Shown here in pieces: positions 18,639 through 26,919 of a DNA stretch of 64,000 nucleotides. The stretch is taken from contig NZ_VOLT01000003.1 in the NCBI RefSeq assembly GCF_007954275.1, forward strand, positions 372,001-436,000. The letters run 5' to 3'. Positions within the stretch are counted from its first letter, which is position 1. The number at the start of each line of letters is the position of its first letter. The stretch comes from Colwellia demingiae. GTDB lineage: Bacteria; Pseudomonadota; Gammaproteobacteria; Enterobacterales; Alteromonadaceae. Made by a program: the position numbers and the translations under genes. Under the pieces are notes generated by a model, which did no database searches, had not been told where the DNA came from, and saw nothing but the letters and a program-made list of their open reading frames with translations.

Positions 18639-19876
18639 TACCACGCTTCCACACTAGTATTATACAAGGTGACTGTGGAGCTAAAGAGTAAACGACGGTA
18701 ATTATCATTAGGAATAAACGGTAAGTCATCCCCTAGTTGATAGGTGTTGGTATTAGTATACTTACTATCGGCTCTAATTCCTCTAGCTAAAACAAACACT
18801 TTGACGGCTAATATTCTAGTCCCCCCAGCATTATTCCATAAATCTTGCGTCATATTAGTAGCTGAAACAAAAGCATTAACGATACCATATCCAGGTTGAC
18901 TTGGATTTGTCTCAGTATCTATACCATACATAAAACGGATCCGTTCAATACCGTCAATTATAGGTGCGAAGTTCATACTAAAATTAGCCAACCGGCCCTG
19001 CATTAATACTGGCACAGAGTTATTTCCAACTAACTCTTGTCTAACGTAGTAAACATGATGCTGATACTCCCACATTCTAGGGTTAACTATCACTGGAACA
19101 CCCGCTCCAACAGCGATACCAACAGCAGCATTAGCAGCAACAACAGCATTATTAGCCGCAGTTTCTGCCGCTGCTGCAGCCGCTGCTGCAGCAACGGCAT
19201 CTACATCACCCGGAGCAGCTGCCACAGCCGCATCTGCAGCATCTGAAGTATCAGTAGCTTTAGCTGCATTAGCAGCAGCATCAGCAGAAGCGCCATACAC
19301 ATAAGCATCATCAGCTGCATTACCCGTAAAAACACCACCTGTGGATAAATTGGCTACTAAGTAATAATTCCCTACACTTGCCGAACTTACAGGGGTAGAA
19401 ATAACCCTTTTAAATTGAATAACATCAGAGCCCACCATCATTTGAGTATTAGTTGGCATAGTGAAACAACTTAGCGGGTTAAGTGAACCTGCAGCGATCG
19501 TCTGTCCCCATAACGTTCTAAAAGGACCTACTGCTTGCGGGAATGTTGCATTATTCACCCCTTCACCTACACAATCATTTCCAGGGGCCGCAGGGGCAAC
19601 AGGGTTGCCACTTAAGCTATTAGCACTAAAAGTCTCCGACAAGTCTCCCCAGAAGTTTTGTCTAAGTAAATCATCAGTCAAAACACTAACGGCAAATCGG
19701 CCATTTTCTTGCAACTCACCAAAACTAGATGTTTCTGAGGTCGTGGTACGCATCCCAACAAAAACACTCATAACACCAGCAAAAAGTACTAAACCAATAG
19801 ATAACGAAATCATTAGTTCAACTAGGGTAAATCCTTTTACTGTATGACGTGTACGCCCTACTATTAGATTATTCAT
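18638..19876 (-). CDS. pilW: Minor pilin PilW with Ala-rich insertion (412 aa)
   Basis: Minor pilin with prepilin motif GFTLVELMISLSIGLVLFAG near residue 15, then SSFGELQENGRFAVSVLTDDLLRQNFWG, the standard PilW start. The C-terminal ILAVKVFVLARG and LYNTSVEAW parts also fit. The ATG at 19876 is preferred; upstream in-frame codons would run into pilV. Between about residues 180 and 260 there is a low-complexity stretch made mainly of Ala with Asp and Thr (encoded by GCA/GCT runs at about 19100-19335), making the protein longer than the usual PilW of 270-350 residues. Stop overlaps pilX. Confidence 0.88.
   Translation of the reverse strand: MNNLIVGRTRHTVKGFTLVELMISLSIGLVLFAGVMSVFVGMRTTTSETSSFGELQENGRFAVSVLTDDLLRQNFWGDLSETFSANSLSGNPVAPAAPGNDCVGEGVNNATFPQAVGPFRTLWGQTIAAGSLNPLSCFTMPTNTQMMVGSDVIQFKRVISTPVSSASVGNYYLVANLSTGGVFTGNAADDAYVYGASADAAANAAKATDTSDAADAAVAAAPGDVDAVAAAAAAAAAETAANNAVVAANAAVGIAVGAGVPVIVNPRMWEYQHHVYYVRQELVGNNSVPVLMQGRLANFSMNFAPIIDGIERIRFMYGIDTETNPSQPGYGIVNAFVSATNMTQDLWNNAGGTRILAVKVFVLARGIRADSKYTNTNTYQLGDDLPFIPNDNYRRLLFSSTVTLYNTSVEAW
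19100..19335. repeat. GCA/GCT-rich low-complexity tract inside pilW
   Basis: About 235 bp of imperfect GCA/GCT (CAG/CTG-like on the plus strand) repeats encode an Ala-rich segment. It includes the near-tandem CTGCTGCAGCC/GCTGCTGCAGC. The tract stays in frame. Confidence 0.7.
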
Positions 19877-19898
19877 ATTTAGCCTACTACCATAAGTT

Positions 19899-20468
19899 TC
19901 ATATAATAAATGCTTGAACAACGACTTGACGTCTTTTCTTACTTCCAGTACCACAACCGTCACTTTTCTTACTATCTTTTATTTTCGTCCTTCCTTGCCA
20001 ACTAACCACAACAGTTAATGCATTTCCATTTTGAAAAATACAACCTTGCCCACCAATTAGACCACCTCTATTCTTCCCTCCAGCAGTTACATCACCACCA
20101 ACTAAGGCAAGCTCCCATTCGTAGATATCATTAGCAATCATTTGAGCAGGTGTGCATGGGGCATCAGCTTGTGCGCATCTTAATGCTATAGGCGTTGGCT
20201 CATCATTTAAAGTTACACCGTAATCATCTGCGACATACGCAACTAAATTGGCTGGGTCGTTAGCCCTCACTCTTGCGATAATATCTTGTGCTAAACTTGA
20301 AGCTAAAGAGCGTTGCATTGCATCAAAACTACCTTGTTTAGCGGTAACTTGCATAGCAACAGCACCTAAAATACCCGTTACCATAATCACCAAAGCTATA
20401 AGTACTTCAAGGAAAGTCATGCCCTTTTGAGTATTTTTATAACTAGATAGTGTTGAAAATTTATTCAT
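19899..20468 (-). CDS. pilV: Minor pilin PilV (189 aa)
   Basis: First gene of the minus-strand minor-pilin operon. Prepilin motif KGMTFLEVLIALVIMVTGILGA (residues about 15-36) has Met instead of Phe at +1 and Glu at +5, as in PilV proteins, followed by AMQVTAKQGSFDAMQRSLASSLA and the Cys-containing region. Four or more Cys in the C-terminal half suggest disulfides. TGGAG lies upstream of the ATG. The gap to pilW is 22 bp. The operon order pilV-pilW-pilX-pilY1-pilE is the Pseudomonas-type order. Confidence 0.87.
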   Translation of the reverse strand: MNKFSTLSSYKNTQKGMTFLEVLIALVIMVTGILGAVAMQVTAKQGSFDAMQRSLASSLAQDIIARVRANDPANLVAYVADDYGVTLNDEPTPIALRCAQADAPCTPAQMIANDIYEWELALVGGDVTAGGKNRGGLIGGQGCIFQNGNALTVVVSWQGRTKIKDSKKSDGCGTGSKKRRQVVVQAFII

Positions 20469-20878
20469 ATTTACTCCATAAGGGGTATAAATTAATGTTA
20501 TAGATAAATAAAGAAGAGAATATTTTATTAATAGAAAAGTGGTGAGAAAAACTCAATGAGGGAAAATAACAAAAAGAGAATAGAAGTCGATAAAAGTTTT
20601 TTGTGAGAAAACTAAAGAGGATTTGATTTACTGTAAAATTTACCCGCATAACACTACTACCCTACCACTTTAGTGGTTATATCATAGTTATGCTGAATAC
20701 AAAAATCAGCACAACCCATTAAGAGTAGTATCCTAACAATTCATCATTGTTTTTAATGTTTACAGCGACTACTCACGATTCAAGTCTAAAAGCCAATTAC
20801 AACAAAAGCTTTTAATTAACAGTAAAATAACGACTAAAAAGACAAAAACCGACATCTGTACATTAACACCATATTCAA

Positions 20879-20946
20879 TAACTTTACTGTACAGTGTTAA
20901 CATTGTAAAAAGTTAACATAACAAGTTATATTAACTTTACTGTACA
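20879..20946. repeat. Direct repeat of a 15-mer near the ispH end
   Basis: TAACTTTACTGTACA occurs at 20879-20893 and again at 20932-20946, start to start 53 bp. The two copies bracket the AT-rich hairpin behind ispH. Confidence 0.6.
20908..20937 (-). terminator. AT-rich hairpin after ispH
   Basis: AGTTAACATAAC pairs with GTTATATTAACT (one mismatch, 2-nt loop) and is followed on the minus strand by TTTTTA. The stem is weak, so termination is plausible only. Confidence 0.4.
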
Positions 20947-20958
20947 ATTGAATTAAGA

Positions 20959-21888
20959 CTAGCGTAATTCAGCTGGGACTGCAAATACTATACTTTCTTC
21001 TTTGCCAGGGTGCTCAATAACTTGATGACCGCCATAGCTTTTTAGGGCTTCAACCACTTGCTTTATAAGCACTGCAGGTGCTGAAGCTCCTGCGGTTACC
21101 CCGACTTTATTGACGCCTTTTAACCAATCAGTCTCAATATTTTCTGCCGTATCAATTAAATAAGAGGTAACACCAATTTTACTTGCTAGTTCTTTAAGGC
21201 GATTAGAATTAGAACTGTTTTTGGCACCTACAACCAACATAAGATCAACTTTATCAGCTATTTCACGTACCGCATCTTGACGATTTTGAGTGGCATAGCA
21301 AATATCATCTTTGCGTGGGCCTTCAATCAAAGGAAATTTAGCTTGAAGAGCAGAGATAACATCCATAGTATCATCTACAGATAGGGTAGTTTGGCTACAA
21401 AAATACAATTTCGCTGGATTTTTAACGACCAAACTTGCGACATCTTCAGGTGATTCAACTAAATAAATCCCTGCAGAGTCACTGCTATACTGTCCCATAG
21501 TGCCTTCAACTTCAGGATGACCTGCATGACCTATAAGTATACACTCGATATCTTTACGGCTAACACGGGAAACTTCCATATGAACTTTTGTTACCAATGG
21601 GCAGGTAGCATCAAATACTTTTAATGCTCTAGTTTTAGCTTCTTGTCTTACTGCCTTAGAAACACCATGGGCACTAAAGATAACGGTATTATCATCAGGT
21701 ACTTCATCAAGTTCATCAACAAAGATAGCACCACGGTCTTTTAGACCATCGACTACAAACTTATTATGAACAACCTCATGACGAACATAAATAGGGGCAC
21801 CAAATAAGTCTAAAGCGCGCTCGACAATACTAATGGCTCTATCAACACCCGCACAAAACCCACGAGGGTTAGCTAAAATAATTTCCAT
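20959..21888 (-). CDS. ispH: 4-hydroxy-3-methylbut-2-enyl diphosphate reductase (309 aa)
   Basis: Last enzyme of the MEP isoprenoid pathway; reduces HMBPP to IPP and DMAPP using a [4Fe-4S] cluster. The three cluster Cys are visible: [13 protein letters not shown] (Cys12), [12 protein letters not shown] (about Cys96) and [11 protein letters not shown] (about Cys197). EEHPG-like residues are represented by IEHPGKEES near the C-terminus. Length matches E. coli IspH (316). In P. aeruginosa ispH lies between fkpB and the pil cluster; here only the pil side is kept, and fkpB is 31 kb away. Confidence 0.97.
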   Translation of the reverse strand: MEIILANPRGFCAGVDRAISIVERALDLFGAPIYVRHEVVHNKFVVDGLKDRGAIFVDELDEVPDDNTVIFSAHGVSKAVRQEAKTRALKVFDATCPLVTKVHMEVSRVSRKDIECILIGHAGHPEVEGTMGQYSSDSAGIYLVESPEDVASLVVKNPAKLYFCSQTTLSVDDTMDVISALQAKFPLIEGPRKDDICYATQNRQDAVREIADKVDLMLVVGAKNSSNSNRLKELASKIGVTSYLIDTAENIETDWLKGVNKVGVTAGASAPAVLIKQVVEALKSYGGHQVIEHPGKEESIVFAVPAELR

Positions 21889-22047
21889 ACTTTTCCTTCA
21901 AAATAAGCGACAACAATTGCTGTCATACATTATATCAATGAAACTAGTTAATTATATATATATTAACGGATGTTATTTAGCAGGCACAACTGAATATAAA
22001 TTAAAGTGGTAAGAAGAACAGAAGGGATAACGCAGCAAGGTGAAATG

Positions 22048-22082
22048 AATAGGACTAGCTTGCGCTAAAGCTTGCCCTATTA
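22048..22082 (-). terminator. Hairpin after pstS
   Basis: AATAGG-A-C-T-AGCTT pairs imperfectly with AAGCT-T-G-CCTATT, 24 bp downstream of the pstS stop. It has no long T-run, so the role is uncertain. Confidence 0.4.
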
Positions 22083-22104
22083 AAGCTATTAATCGTTGTA
22101 AAAA

Positions 22105-23064
22105 TTATAGACCTAACTTTTTATATTCTTTAGCAACAACTTTACTTGGTAAAGGTATATAACCATCTTTTTCAACAATTGCTTGACCAGTTTTAGACAG
22201 TATCATTTTTAAAAACTCAGCTTCCATGGGTGGAAGCGCTTTATTCGGGTGCTTGTTAACATAAACATATAAATAGCGTGATAACGGGTATTTACCTGAA
22301 ATTGCATTTTCCATATTAGCTTCAATAAAGACTTGGCCCTTTTTAGCTAACGGTAAAGCTCGCACTCCAGAAGTACGGTAACCTATACCTGAATACCCGA
22401 TTCCGTTAAGTGAAGCTGATACTGACTGCACAACTGAAGCTGATCCAGGCTGCTCATTCACACTGTTTTTAAAGTCACCTTTACATAACGCTTTCTTTTT
22501 AAAGTAACCGTAGGTGCCAGAAACAGAGTTTCTTCCATATAATTGCACATCTTTACCTGTCCATGCGCCCGTTAAACCAAGATCACCCCAACGGTCAACA
22601 TCTTTATCAGCACCACATTTACGGTTATTAGAGAAAACAGCATCAACTTGCGCAATCGTTAACCCTTCTAATGGATTATCTTTATGAACAAAAACAGCCA
22701 GAGCATCTATAGCAACACGAACTCGAGTAGGTTTATAACCATAACGTTTTTGAAAAGCTTCTATCTCACGCATTTTCATTTTACGACTCATCGGCCCAAG
22801 GTTTGATGTAGACTCAGTTAAAGCTGGTGGCGCTGTTGACGAACCAGCAGCCTGAATTTGTACATTTACATTTGGGTAAGTACGCTTAAAATCTTCGGCC
22901 CAAAAAGTCATCATATTCGCTAAGGTATCAGAGCCAACTGAAGATACGTTGCCAGAAATGCCACTAACTTTTTTATATTCTGGTAGTTTTTCATCAAGGG
23001 CAAAAGCAGATAAACTAACAAGACTTGATAAACTAATAATACTTATAACTTTTTTTAAACTCAT
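22105..23064 (-). CDS. pstS: Phosphate-binding protein of the Pst transporter (319 aa)
   Basis: Periplasmic phosphate-binding protein. Signal peptide of 22 residues ends in SAFA. The mature part has the family's phosphate-binding loops: [36 protein letters not shown], and [11 protein letters not shown]. This is the PstS subtype common in marine gammaproteobacteria. I choose the ATG at 23064 with GGAGAG upstream instead of the ATG at 23121. Pho boxes lie just upstream. pstC, pstA, pstB and phoU are not in the window, so the permease must be encoded elsewhere. Confidence 0.93.
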   Translation of the reverse strand: MSLKKVISIISLSSLVSLSAFALDEKLPEYKKVSGISGNVSSVGSDTLANMMTFWAEDFKRTYPNVNVQIQAAGSSTAPPALTESTSNLGPMSRKMKMREIEAFQKRYGYKPTRVRVAIDALAVFVHKDNPLEGLTIAQVDAVFSNNRKCGADKDVDRWGDLGLTGAWTGKDVQLYGRNSVSGTYGYFKKKALCKGDFKNSVNEQPGSASVVQSVSASLNGIGYSGIGYRTSGVRALPLAKKGQVFIEANMENAISGKYPLSRYLYVYVNKHPNKALPPMEAEFLKMILSKTGQAIVEKDGYIPLPSKVVAKEYKKLGL

Positions 23065-23118
23065 GGTCTCTCCAATAAGAGCTTGAACTGTTTGATTGGT
23101 CACACTATACGAAGTGAA

Positions 23119-23160
23119 CATGACAATTATATGTCCATTTTATGACAGAATTATGACGAG
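23119..23160 (-). promoter_or_regulatory. Tandem Pho boxes upstream of pstS
   Basis: On the minus strand four half-sites recur every 11 bp: CGTCATAATTC, TGTCATAAAAT, GGACATATAAT, TGTCATG. This is the direct-repeat spacing bound by PhoB. The array lies 55-96 bp before the pstS start, and within the phoR-pstS gap, so pstS has its own phosphate-starvation promoter. Confidence 0.85.
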
Positions 23161-23209
23161 ATAAGTGAAAATTAAATTTCTACAAGTTCTTATCTTTACT
23201 AGTTATTAA

Positions 23210-24514
23210 TTAATGCGGAGGGCTAGATAAGGTACTTTGATCAAAATATATTGAGAATTCACTACCTTGCCCCCAATGGCTATTAATAATTAATTCAGCT
23301 TGATGGTGATGCAAAACATGCTTAACTATTGCTAATCCTAAACCAGAGCCACCTGTATCTCTAGATCGAGATCTATCTATACGATAAAAGCGCTCAGTTA
23401 AACGATTAACATGTTCAGGTTTAATACCATCACCATTGTCTTTGACTGAAAAAATAGCTTTATTACCCATTAAACGCCAACTGACTTCAATACAGCCTTC
23501 AGGCGGAGTGTAAGCTATGGCATTAGATAAGAGATTGGCACAGGCACTTTTTAATTCAGTTTCAAAACCTAAAATAAATACATCAGTGGAAATATCTAGA
23601 GTGATTTTGTGCTGTTTTTCCTGATTAAGCCAAGTAACTTCATCAACTAATGTGTGAATTAACTGTGCCATATTGACACTCTGCTTTTCATCATCACTAT
23701 TATTTTCTACTTTAGCTAAATTAAGTAATTGCTCAACTAAACGATCCATCCGAGAAACTTGACCTTCAATCGTTTGAAATGCTTTTTGCCAATGAGGATC
23801 AAATGTTTCTTGTGAGGCTTGAATCATTTCAACATATCCGCGAACAACGGTTAATGGTGTTTTTAATTCATGTGAGACATTCGCAACAAAATCACGGCGC
23901 ATGTCCTCTAAACGTTGGAGATTAGATATATCTCTTGCCAAGAGTAATACATTTTCGCTTCCATACGCCATCAGACGTATTTCAAGTTGTACGTCTGAGT
24001 GAATGGGTGAGGCTAATAAACAAGGATATTCAAAATTCTCATGAGCTAAATAATCTGAGAATTCGGGTGCTCTAAGTAAGTTATCTATGCGCTGACCAAA
24101 ATCTTCTGGCCAACGAACTCCCAAAAGGCGTTGTGCTTTTTTATTTCCCCACTCAATGGTGAGCTCTTCTGATAACATTAATGCCGCATCAGGAAGCGCT
24201 TCAGCACCATCGCGAAAACGTCGAATTTTTTCATTTAATTGTTTTTGCTTATTGCGCTGCTGCTTAACTTGACGATATAAGCCATCATATAAATATCCCC
24301 ATACCCCTTTTGCTTGTGGAGGAGATAAAGCTTTCGATTGCCAGAGCCAATTAATCAGTTTAAATAAATGGTGGTAATGCCAAACCAATAAAAATATGCT
24401 GGTAGCGAGCATTACTAACAAAACATAATCGAATAACCAGCCTACAAAAGCACTTGCCAGCAATATGCCTAGTAAACGATAAATAATACTTATAAAAGAT
24501 AAACGAAAATGCAT
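23210..24514 (-). CDS. phoR: Phosphate regulon sensor histidine kinase PhoR (434 aa)
   Basis: Inner-membrane histidine kinase that phosphorylates PhoB under phosphate limitation. Two N-terminal membrane segments (about 10-45) are followed by a PAS domain (about 95-190, GAEALPDAALMLSEEL), a dimerisation domain with the phospho-acceptor His in VANVSHELKTPLTVV (about residue 216), and an ATPase domain with N-box SACANLLSNAIAY, VKDNGDGI and GGSGLGLAIVKH. Size equals E. coli PhoR (431). It follows phoB by 38 bp on the same strand, forming the phoBR operon. Confidence 0.95.
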   Translation of the reverse strand: MHFRLSFISIIYRLLGILLASAFVGWLFDYVLLVMLATSIFLLVWHYHHLFKLINWLWQSKALSPPQAKGVWGYLYDGLYRQVKQQRNKQKQLNEKIRRFRDGAEALPDAALMLSEELTIEWGNKKAQRLLGVRWPEDFGQRIDNLLRAPEFSDYLAHENFEYPCLLASPIHSDVQLEIRLMAYGSENVLLLARDISNLQRLEDMRRDFVANVSHELKTPLTVVRGYVEMIQASQETFDPHWQKAFQTIEGQVSRMDRLVEQLLNLAKVENNSDDEKQSVNMAQLIHTLVDEVTWLNQEKQHKITLDISTDVFILGFETELKSACANLLSNAIAYTPPEGCIEVSWRLMGNKAIFSVKDNGDGIKPEHVNRLTERFYRIDRSRSRDTGGSGLGLAIVKHVLHHHQAELIINSHWGQGSEFSIYFDQSTLSSPPH

Positions 24515-24552
24515 ACTTGCCTAATTACTTTTCAACAGAGAAGCCGTTACAG

Positions 24553-25254
24553 TTAACTGACTTTTTTTAGTTTGCTTGAAAAACGATAACCAGCGCCACG
24601 GACAGTCTGCACAAAGTCTTCATGTCCTTCACCAGAGATGGCTTTGCGTAAGCGTCTGATGTGAACATCAACAGTGCGGTCTTCAACATAAATATTTGTG
24701 CCCCAAACATTATCAAGTAATTGTTCGCGTGAATATACTCTTTCTGTATGGGTCATAAAAAAGTGCAATAAGCGAAACTCCGTAGGGCCCAAATCTAAGC
24801 TATTGCCGTTAATAGCGACACGATGAGCAACAGGGTCAAGTTTAAGACCATGAAAATCAACCTCTTCTTCAAGAGATGTAGGAGACACACGACGGATTAC
24901 TGCCTTAATACGGGCAATTAGTTCTTTTGGCGAAAAGGGTTTAGTTACAAAGTCATCAACTCCAGCCTCAAAACCTTTTACTTTATCATCTTCATCACTT
25001 CTAGCTGTCAACATAATGATTGGAATATTGCGTGTGTACTCATTTTGCTTTAGCTTTTTTGCTAAAGAAACTCCAGTGCCACCAGGTAACATCCAGTCGA
25101 GTAGTATTAAATCTGGGTAAGGTTCGTTAATTTTAGCTAGTGCTTGCTCTATATCACAAGCTTCAATCGCATTAAAACCATTTTGATCCAATACAAAGCT
25201 AATCATCTCCCTGATAGGAGTTTCATCCTCAACGACTAAAATTTTTCTACTCAT
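24553..25254 (-). CDS. phoB: Phosphate regulon response regulator PhoB (233 aa)
   Basis: OmpR-type regulator: receiver domain 1-120 with phospho-acceptor Asp in [14 protein letters not shown] (about residue 53) and switch Lys in [12 protein letters not shown]-terminal winged helix 135-230 with [11 protein letters not shown] and [14 protein letters not shown]. The ATG at 25254 has AGGA eight bases upstream, whereas the ATG at 25263 would overlap that site. A Pho box lies about 100 bp upstream, consistent with autoactivation. Confidence 0.96.
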   Translation of the reverse strand: MSRKILVVEDETPIREMISFVLDQNGFNAIEACDIEQALAKINEPYPDLILLDWMLPGGTGVSLAKKLKQNEYTRNIPIIMLTARSDEDDKVKGFEAGVDDFVTKPFSPKELIARIKAVIRRVSPTSLEEEVDFHGLKLDPVAHRVAINGNSLDLGPTEFRLLHFFMTHTERVYSREQLLDNVWGTNIYVEDRTVDVHIRRLRKAISGEGHEDFVQTVRGAGYRFSSKLKKVS

Positions 25255-25352
25255 GATAAACATCCTAATAATATAACTAACTGATGCAATCTACTGCTAA
25301 TAAACAAACATTAACAAAAATTCACACTTGATAAGTTATTGTGCAGAAGTTA

Positions 25353-25371
25353 AGTGACAGTTTTATGACAA
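25353..25371 (-). promoter_or_regulatory. Pho box upstream of phoB
   Basis: Minus strand TTGTCATAAAACTGTCACT: two TGTCA half-sites 11 bp apart, matching the E. coli Pho box consensus in nearly every position. It sits about 100 bp before phoB and after the porin terminator, so it serves phoBR. Confidence 0.88.
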
Positions 25372-25420
25372 AAACAAAATTATCAAACAAGCTTAACGCT
25401 TTAGCAAGCATTCACAGACA

Positions 25421-25455
25421 AAAAAGCCGTTAATCCACAAGGAATTAACGGCTTT
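25421..25455 (-). terminator. Terminator after the porin gene
   Basis: AAAGCCGTTAAT pairs with ATTAACGGCTTT; on the minus strand it ends in TTTTTT. It separates the porin from phoB. Confidence 0.8.
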
Positions 25456-25488
25456 GTTTGAATTAAATATTGAATTTAGAGATAACCC

Positions 25489-26511
25489 TTAGAATTTTTG
25501 TTCCATACCAAGGGCAAAGTACTGCCCTTTTGTGGCAAGAATGTATTCAATGCCATCATCATTGGATGTAACTTCATTGCCTTCTCTATCTGTAAACCAA
25601 GCATATACTTTAGTATTTTTACCTAATTTATAATCTGCGCCAACACTTATCGAATCAGAGCCTGAAAATTCTTGATATTGAACCTTGGCTATTACCTTAC
25701 CTAATTTATAAGAAACATTGGCTGCATAACCTGTTTCAGACTTACCTGTATTAACGACTTCTGTATCTACAAACATTGCCCCTAAACGTAAATCACCAAA
25801 TTTATACATACCCGTCAAACGCGTATTGGCCAATGCTTCAGTTCTTGAACTCTCACCTGAATCCACTGGTTTAAATTTAACTGGCATATTTTCATCATGA
25901 GCAATGGATAAGAAAAAATCAGTTTTTTTCAAGTTCAAATCACCAAAAAATAGTCCAACAGAATATGGGTCATCGGCTTCGATATCATCAGAAATTATAT
26001 AACTGGTCAATAGTTGAACATTGTTAAAAACAGGAGATTTATAAGTAATAGAATCTGATACACGATTTTCGCCGATGAACAGGTGTTTCAAATCAGCTTC
26101 ATAATCATTGAATAAGTCAAACTTTCCTTGTGAAACTTTTAGTGTGGTATCTGAGCGACCTACAGTCAGTTCACCAAATCCACCTCTGACACCAACCCAC
26201 TGATTACGCGCAGTTAGTGTATCTTTACTATCATCATTAACATTGACCTGCCATTCAAGTTTATAAATAGCCGTTAGGTCATGGTCTAATTCATATTTCC
26301 CCTTTACACCAACTCGAGAAGCATTACTTTTTAGTTCGTTAAAAGACTCCCCTTTTTCTTCACTTGCCTGTAATGAAATATTTAATTTACCATAAAAATT
26401 GATGACGTCTTTTTGTTCCTGTGTCTTCTCAGATGCTTTATCGGCCGCAAATGTTGGTGCTGATAATAAAGAACAAAGTGTCATTGCAATACAGCTTTTA
26501 ACCAGTTTCAT
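25489..26511 (-). CDS. Gram-negative general porin (340 aa)
   Basis: Outer-membrane trimeric porin of the OmpC-like (Porin_4) type. Signal peptide of 22 residues ends in PTFAAD; then VINFYGKLNISLQ (first strand), the constriction-type segment NQWVGVRGGFGELTVGRSDT, alternating beta strands and a terminal Phe (ALGMEQKF) for BAM recognition. It is not the OprP subfamily by length or pattern. It lies directly upstream of phoBR but has its own terminator and a near-consensus Pho box, so it may be a phosphate-starvation porin like E. coli PhoE. Confidence 0.88.
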   Translation of the reverse strand: MKLVKSCIAMTLCSLLSAPTFAADKASEKTQEQKDVINFYGKLNISLQASEEKGESFNELKSNASRVGVKGKYELDHDLTAIYKLEWQVNVNDDSKDTLTARNQWVGVRGGFGELTVGRSDTTLKVSQGKFDLFNDYEADLKHLFIGENRVSDSITYKSPVFNNVQLLTSYIISDDIEADDPYSVGLFFGDLNLKKTDFFLSIAHDENMPVKFKPVDSGESSRTEALANTRLTGMYKFGDLRLGAMFVDTEVVNTGKSETGYAANVSYKLGKVIAKVQYQEFSGSDSISVGADYKLGKNTKVYAWFTDREGNEVTSNDDGIEYILATKGQYFALGMEQKF

Positions 26512-26583
26512 AAATATCCCTAGATAATTAAATTTTAAATTGTTGAGTAATAGGACTAATACGAAAGATTTTACAACACGTAC

Positions 26584-26601
26584 ATTACAGTTTTGTTACA
26601 G
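26584..26601 (-). promoter_or_regulatory. Candidate Pho box upstream of the porin
   Basis: Minus strand CTGTAACAAAACTGTAAT agrees with the 18-bp consensus CTGTCATAWAWCTGTMAY at 16 of 18 positions, with the required 11-bp repeat. It lies about 73 bp before the porin ATG. Confidence 0.6.
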
Positions 26602-26838
26602 ATGTAAGGTTATATTCATAAAAAACACCTATTTTTGTCATAGTATCTATTTTTTTTAAATAATGTTTCAATTGATTAAGAGCTGTTAACCTTTCAAAGT
26701 TATAATTAGTTTTGTCGCCAAGTAAATCTGCGCAAGAACAAACAATATGAACAAAGAGAATTAAAAACACGGCATTTATTTAAAAATAAATTTAGAACAA
26801 CGATAACCTCTAATTAAATGAAAAAATAATTTTGGATT

Positions 26839-26857
26839 ATAAATTATCGTTATCATT
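26839..26857. promoter_or_regulatory. Fur-like site upstream of the histidine kinase
   Basis: Minus strand GATAACGATAATTTATAAT matches the 19-bp Fur consensus at about 13 positions, mostly in the left half. It lies about 65 bp before the kinase ATG. AT-rich DNA produces such matches by chance, so confidence is low. Confidence 0.25.
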
Positions 26858-26919
26858 TTTTATATTTATTTACTAGAATTAACAATAACTTCCTAAACCA
26901 AGCCATAAGATAACTGATA

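Larger units (their letters stand above)
20469..20958. other. Long intergenic region between ispH and pilV
   Basis: 490 bp, very AT-rich, holding the pilV operon promoter (not resolved), a small dyad ACCACT-TT-AGTGGT near 20664, a TGCTGA/TCAGCA hairpin near 20691-20711, and a duplicated 15-mer listed separately. A 62-residue ORF starting at 20649 is Phe/Ser-rich and overlaps pilV; I do not believe it. Confidence 0.4.
26512..26919. other. Divergent region between porin and histidine kinase
   Basis: 408 bp, strongly AT-rich. It carries the porin Pho-box candidate and a Fur-like site near the kinase, both listed separately. The 61-residue ORF at 26585-26770 has no ribosome site and no family features; I treat it as chance. 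Confidence 0.4.

Noticed and set aside
19037..19246. Plus-strand ORF rich in Ser, Asn and Cys opposite pilW
   Set aside because: Shadow of the Ala-rich repeat, not a gene.
20461..20649. 62-residue ORF upstream of pilV
   Set aside because: Phe/Ser/Leu low complexity from AT-rich DNA, overlapping the pilV start; no plausible start signal.
26585..26770. 61-residue ORF in the porin/kinase intergenic region
   Set aside because: Overlaps the Pho-box region, lacks a Shine-Dalgarno and resembles no family.
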